Source: a virus
Direction: 5' to 3' (one strand)
DNA: 38,005 bases
Virus record (IMG/VR): IMGVR_UViG_3300048554_000122
Span: 1 to 38,005 of that record
The notes beneath the pieces were generated by a model, which saw only the letters and a program-made list of their open reading frames with translations, was not told where the DNA came from and did not search any database. Positions 36,865 through 38,005 of this stretch are shown piece by piece (the first letter of the stretch is position 1; each line of letters begins with the position of its first letter). The position numbers and the translations under genes were made by a program.

Positions 36865-38005
36865 ATGCAAGAAACAGCACAAGGGCTATACCACTCCTTA
36901 GAGAACCAAAGGTGGTCTTTCTTGGATCGAGGTCGTACCTCATCTGAGTTGACTATACCTTACATAATGCCACCCGATGGACACAACTACGCTACTAAGT
37001 ATTACACACCTTATCAAGGAGTAGGAGCTAGAGGAGTAAACAACTTAGCTTCTAAATTACTATTAGCTTTGTTACCACCTAACGCTCCGTTCTTCCGTCT
37101 TGTTATAGACAGGTATGAATTAGATAAAGCAAAACAGGAGTTAGGACCAGAGGGAGGAGAGCAATTACGATCTGACTTAGAGAAAGCATTAGCAGATGTA
37201 GAACGAAGTGTATCTCAAGAAGTAGAAGTTGAAGCATTTCGAGTAGGAGTGTTTGAAGCGTTAAAGAATCTATTAGTGACAGGAAATACTTTGTTATACT
37301 TACCAGATGACGGTGGAATGAGAGTATTCAGACTTGATAGGTACTGTGTTAAGAGAGACCCAATGGGTAATGTAACACACATAGCTATCAAAGAAACTGT
37401 TGCTCCAATGATGTTACCTGAGTCTGTAAGAGAGGAAGTATATCGTCAAGAGAAAGAGAATAGCTGTGACTTGTACACCTCTGTAGTTAGAGAAGGTAAT
37501 GAATATGTAGTACAACAAGATGTAAAAGGAATTGTTATTGAAGAGTCAAAGGGTAGGTATCCTATTGAGAAGACTCCATTCCTACCTCTTCGTTATACAA
37601 GAATAGATGGTGAAGACTACGGACGAGGATTTGTTGAGGAGTACATTGGTGATCTTAAATCTTTAGAGTCGTTAACAAAAGCGATAGTCGAAGGTAGTGC
37701 AGCAGCAGCTAAGGTATTGTTCATGGTTAATCCTAACGGTACAACCAGGGCTAAGACTTTATCTGAATCTCCTAACGGTGCGATTGTACAAGGTAGTGAT
37801 GGAGATGTATCTGTCTTACAACTTAACAAGTTCAATGACTTCCGTACTGCACAAGGAGTAATGAATGGGATTAGTGATAGACTATCTCAAGCTTTCCTAC
37901 TTAACAGTGGTGTAGTCAGAGATGCAGAACGAGTAACAGCAGAGGAGATAAGAATGTTATCTCAAGAGTTGGAAGCTGCACTTGGTGGTCTGTATTCTTT
38001 ATTGT
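36865..38005 (+). CDS. Portal (head-tail connector) protein, N-terminal part
   Basis: The start and first 380 residues of the gp8-type portal, open to the end of the window and continued at 1-574. Residues about 45-75 read 'NYATKYYTPYQGVGARGVNN' and 'LASKLLLALLPP', the strongest signature of T7-type portals (TxYqxvGARGVNNLASKL). No stop occurs in this frame. The ATG is three bases after the preceding stop with no Shine-Dalgarno site. Confidence 0.95.
   Translation, partial: MQETAQGLYHSLENQRWSFLDRGRTSSELTIPYIMPPDGHNYATKYYTPYQGVGARGVNNLASKLLLALLPPNAPFFRLVIDRYELDKAKQELGPEGGEQLRSDLEKALADVERSVSQEVEVEAFRVGVFEALKNLLVTGNTLLYLPDDGGMRVFRLDRYCVKRDPMGNVTHIAIKETVAPMMLPESVREEVYRQEKENSCDLYTSVVREGNEYVVQQDVKGIVIEESKGRYPIEKTPFLPLRYTRIDGEDYGRGFVEEYIGDLKSLESLTKAIVEGSAAAAKVLFMVNPNGTTRAKTLSESPNGAIVQGSDGDVSVLQLNKFNDFRTAQGVMNGISDRLSQAFLLNSGVVRDAERVTAEEIRMLSQELEAALGGLYSLL
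37848..38005. repeat. Terminal overlap copy 2 (circular closure)
   Basis: A repeat of 1-158 in the same orientation with one synonymous mismatch at 37879. See the entry at 1-158. Removing one copy gives a circular length of about 37,847 bp and restores an intact portal gene. Confidence 0.93.

Overview
The window is an essentially complete, circularly closed genome of a T7-like podovirus (Autographivirales type). All recognisable genes lie on the + strand in T7 order: small early genes, a single-subunit RNA polymerase, DNA replication and nucleolysis genes, head and tail genes, ejection proteins, tail fibre and terminase. The first 158 bases recur at the end (1-158 and 37848-38005) with one synonymous difference. 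The contig therefore closes into a circle of about 37,847 bp, and the break inside the portal gene is an assembly artefact. No integrase, excisionase, repressor, tRNA or CRISPR array was seen, so the phage looks strictly lytic. Base composition is AT-rich. The family mix (T7-like replisome, LamG-type virion proteins, large marine-podovirus-style ejection protein) suggests an aquatic, probably marine, Gram-negative host. I cannot name the host from the sequence.

Layout: 36865 to the end, then 1-574: portal. 584-1900: scaffold, a lipoprotein with a C-terminal membrane segment, and a tiny membrane protein. 2026-3084: major capsid protein, followed by a T7 T-phi-like terminator. 3161-6816: tail tubular proteins A and B. 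6806-14498: internal virion (ejection) proteins corresponding to gp13, gp14, gp15 and gp16; the last carries an HExxH zinc-peptidase-like motif. 14511-16331: tail fibre. 16336-17275: small basic and membrane proteins, including a holin candidate. 17291-19255: small and large terminase. 19256-20526: largely non-coding control region with one small gene, terminators, a duplicated promoter-like motif, a GC-rich hairpin and an iteron-like array. By analogy with T7, this is the likely location of the physical DNA ends and the early promoters. 20527-25069: about twenty small early genes, mostly unrecognised and probably involved in host takeover. 25056-33323: RNA polymerase, SSB, endonuclease I, primase-helicase, DNA polymerase, a PD-(D/E)XK nuclease-like protein and a 5'-3' exonuclease. 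33125-36861: a MazZ-like nucleotide pyrophosphohydrolase, a gp7.3-like protein and a duplicated cassette of LamG protein plus 75-77-residue protein.

How it works together: early genes are probably read by host RNA polymerase from the control region. The phage polymerase then transcribes replication and virion genes. Endonuclease I and exonuclease degrade host DNA to feed the T7-type replisome. The capsid is packaged by the terminase pair through the portal. The gp14-16-type proteins form the ejection channel. Lysis genes are not obvious: no endolysin was recognised, although one protein has the architecture of a unimolecular spanin. The most interesting points are the control region, the LamG cassette duplication, the peptidase motif in the ejection protein, the Phe at the Tyr639-equivalent position of the RNA polymerase, two long overlaps between nucleic-acid enzyme genes, and the chain of 8-nt gene overlaps before the RNA polymerase. 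All identifications come from reading motifs; no database search was run.
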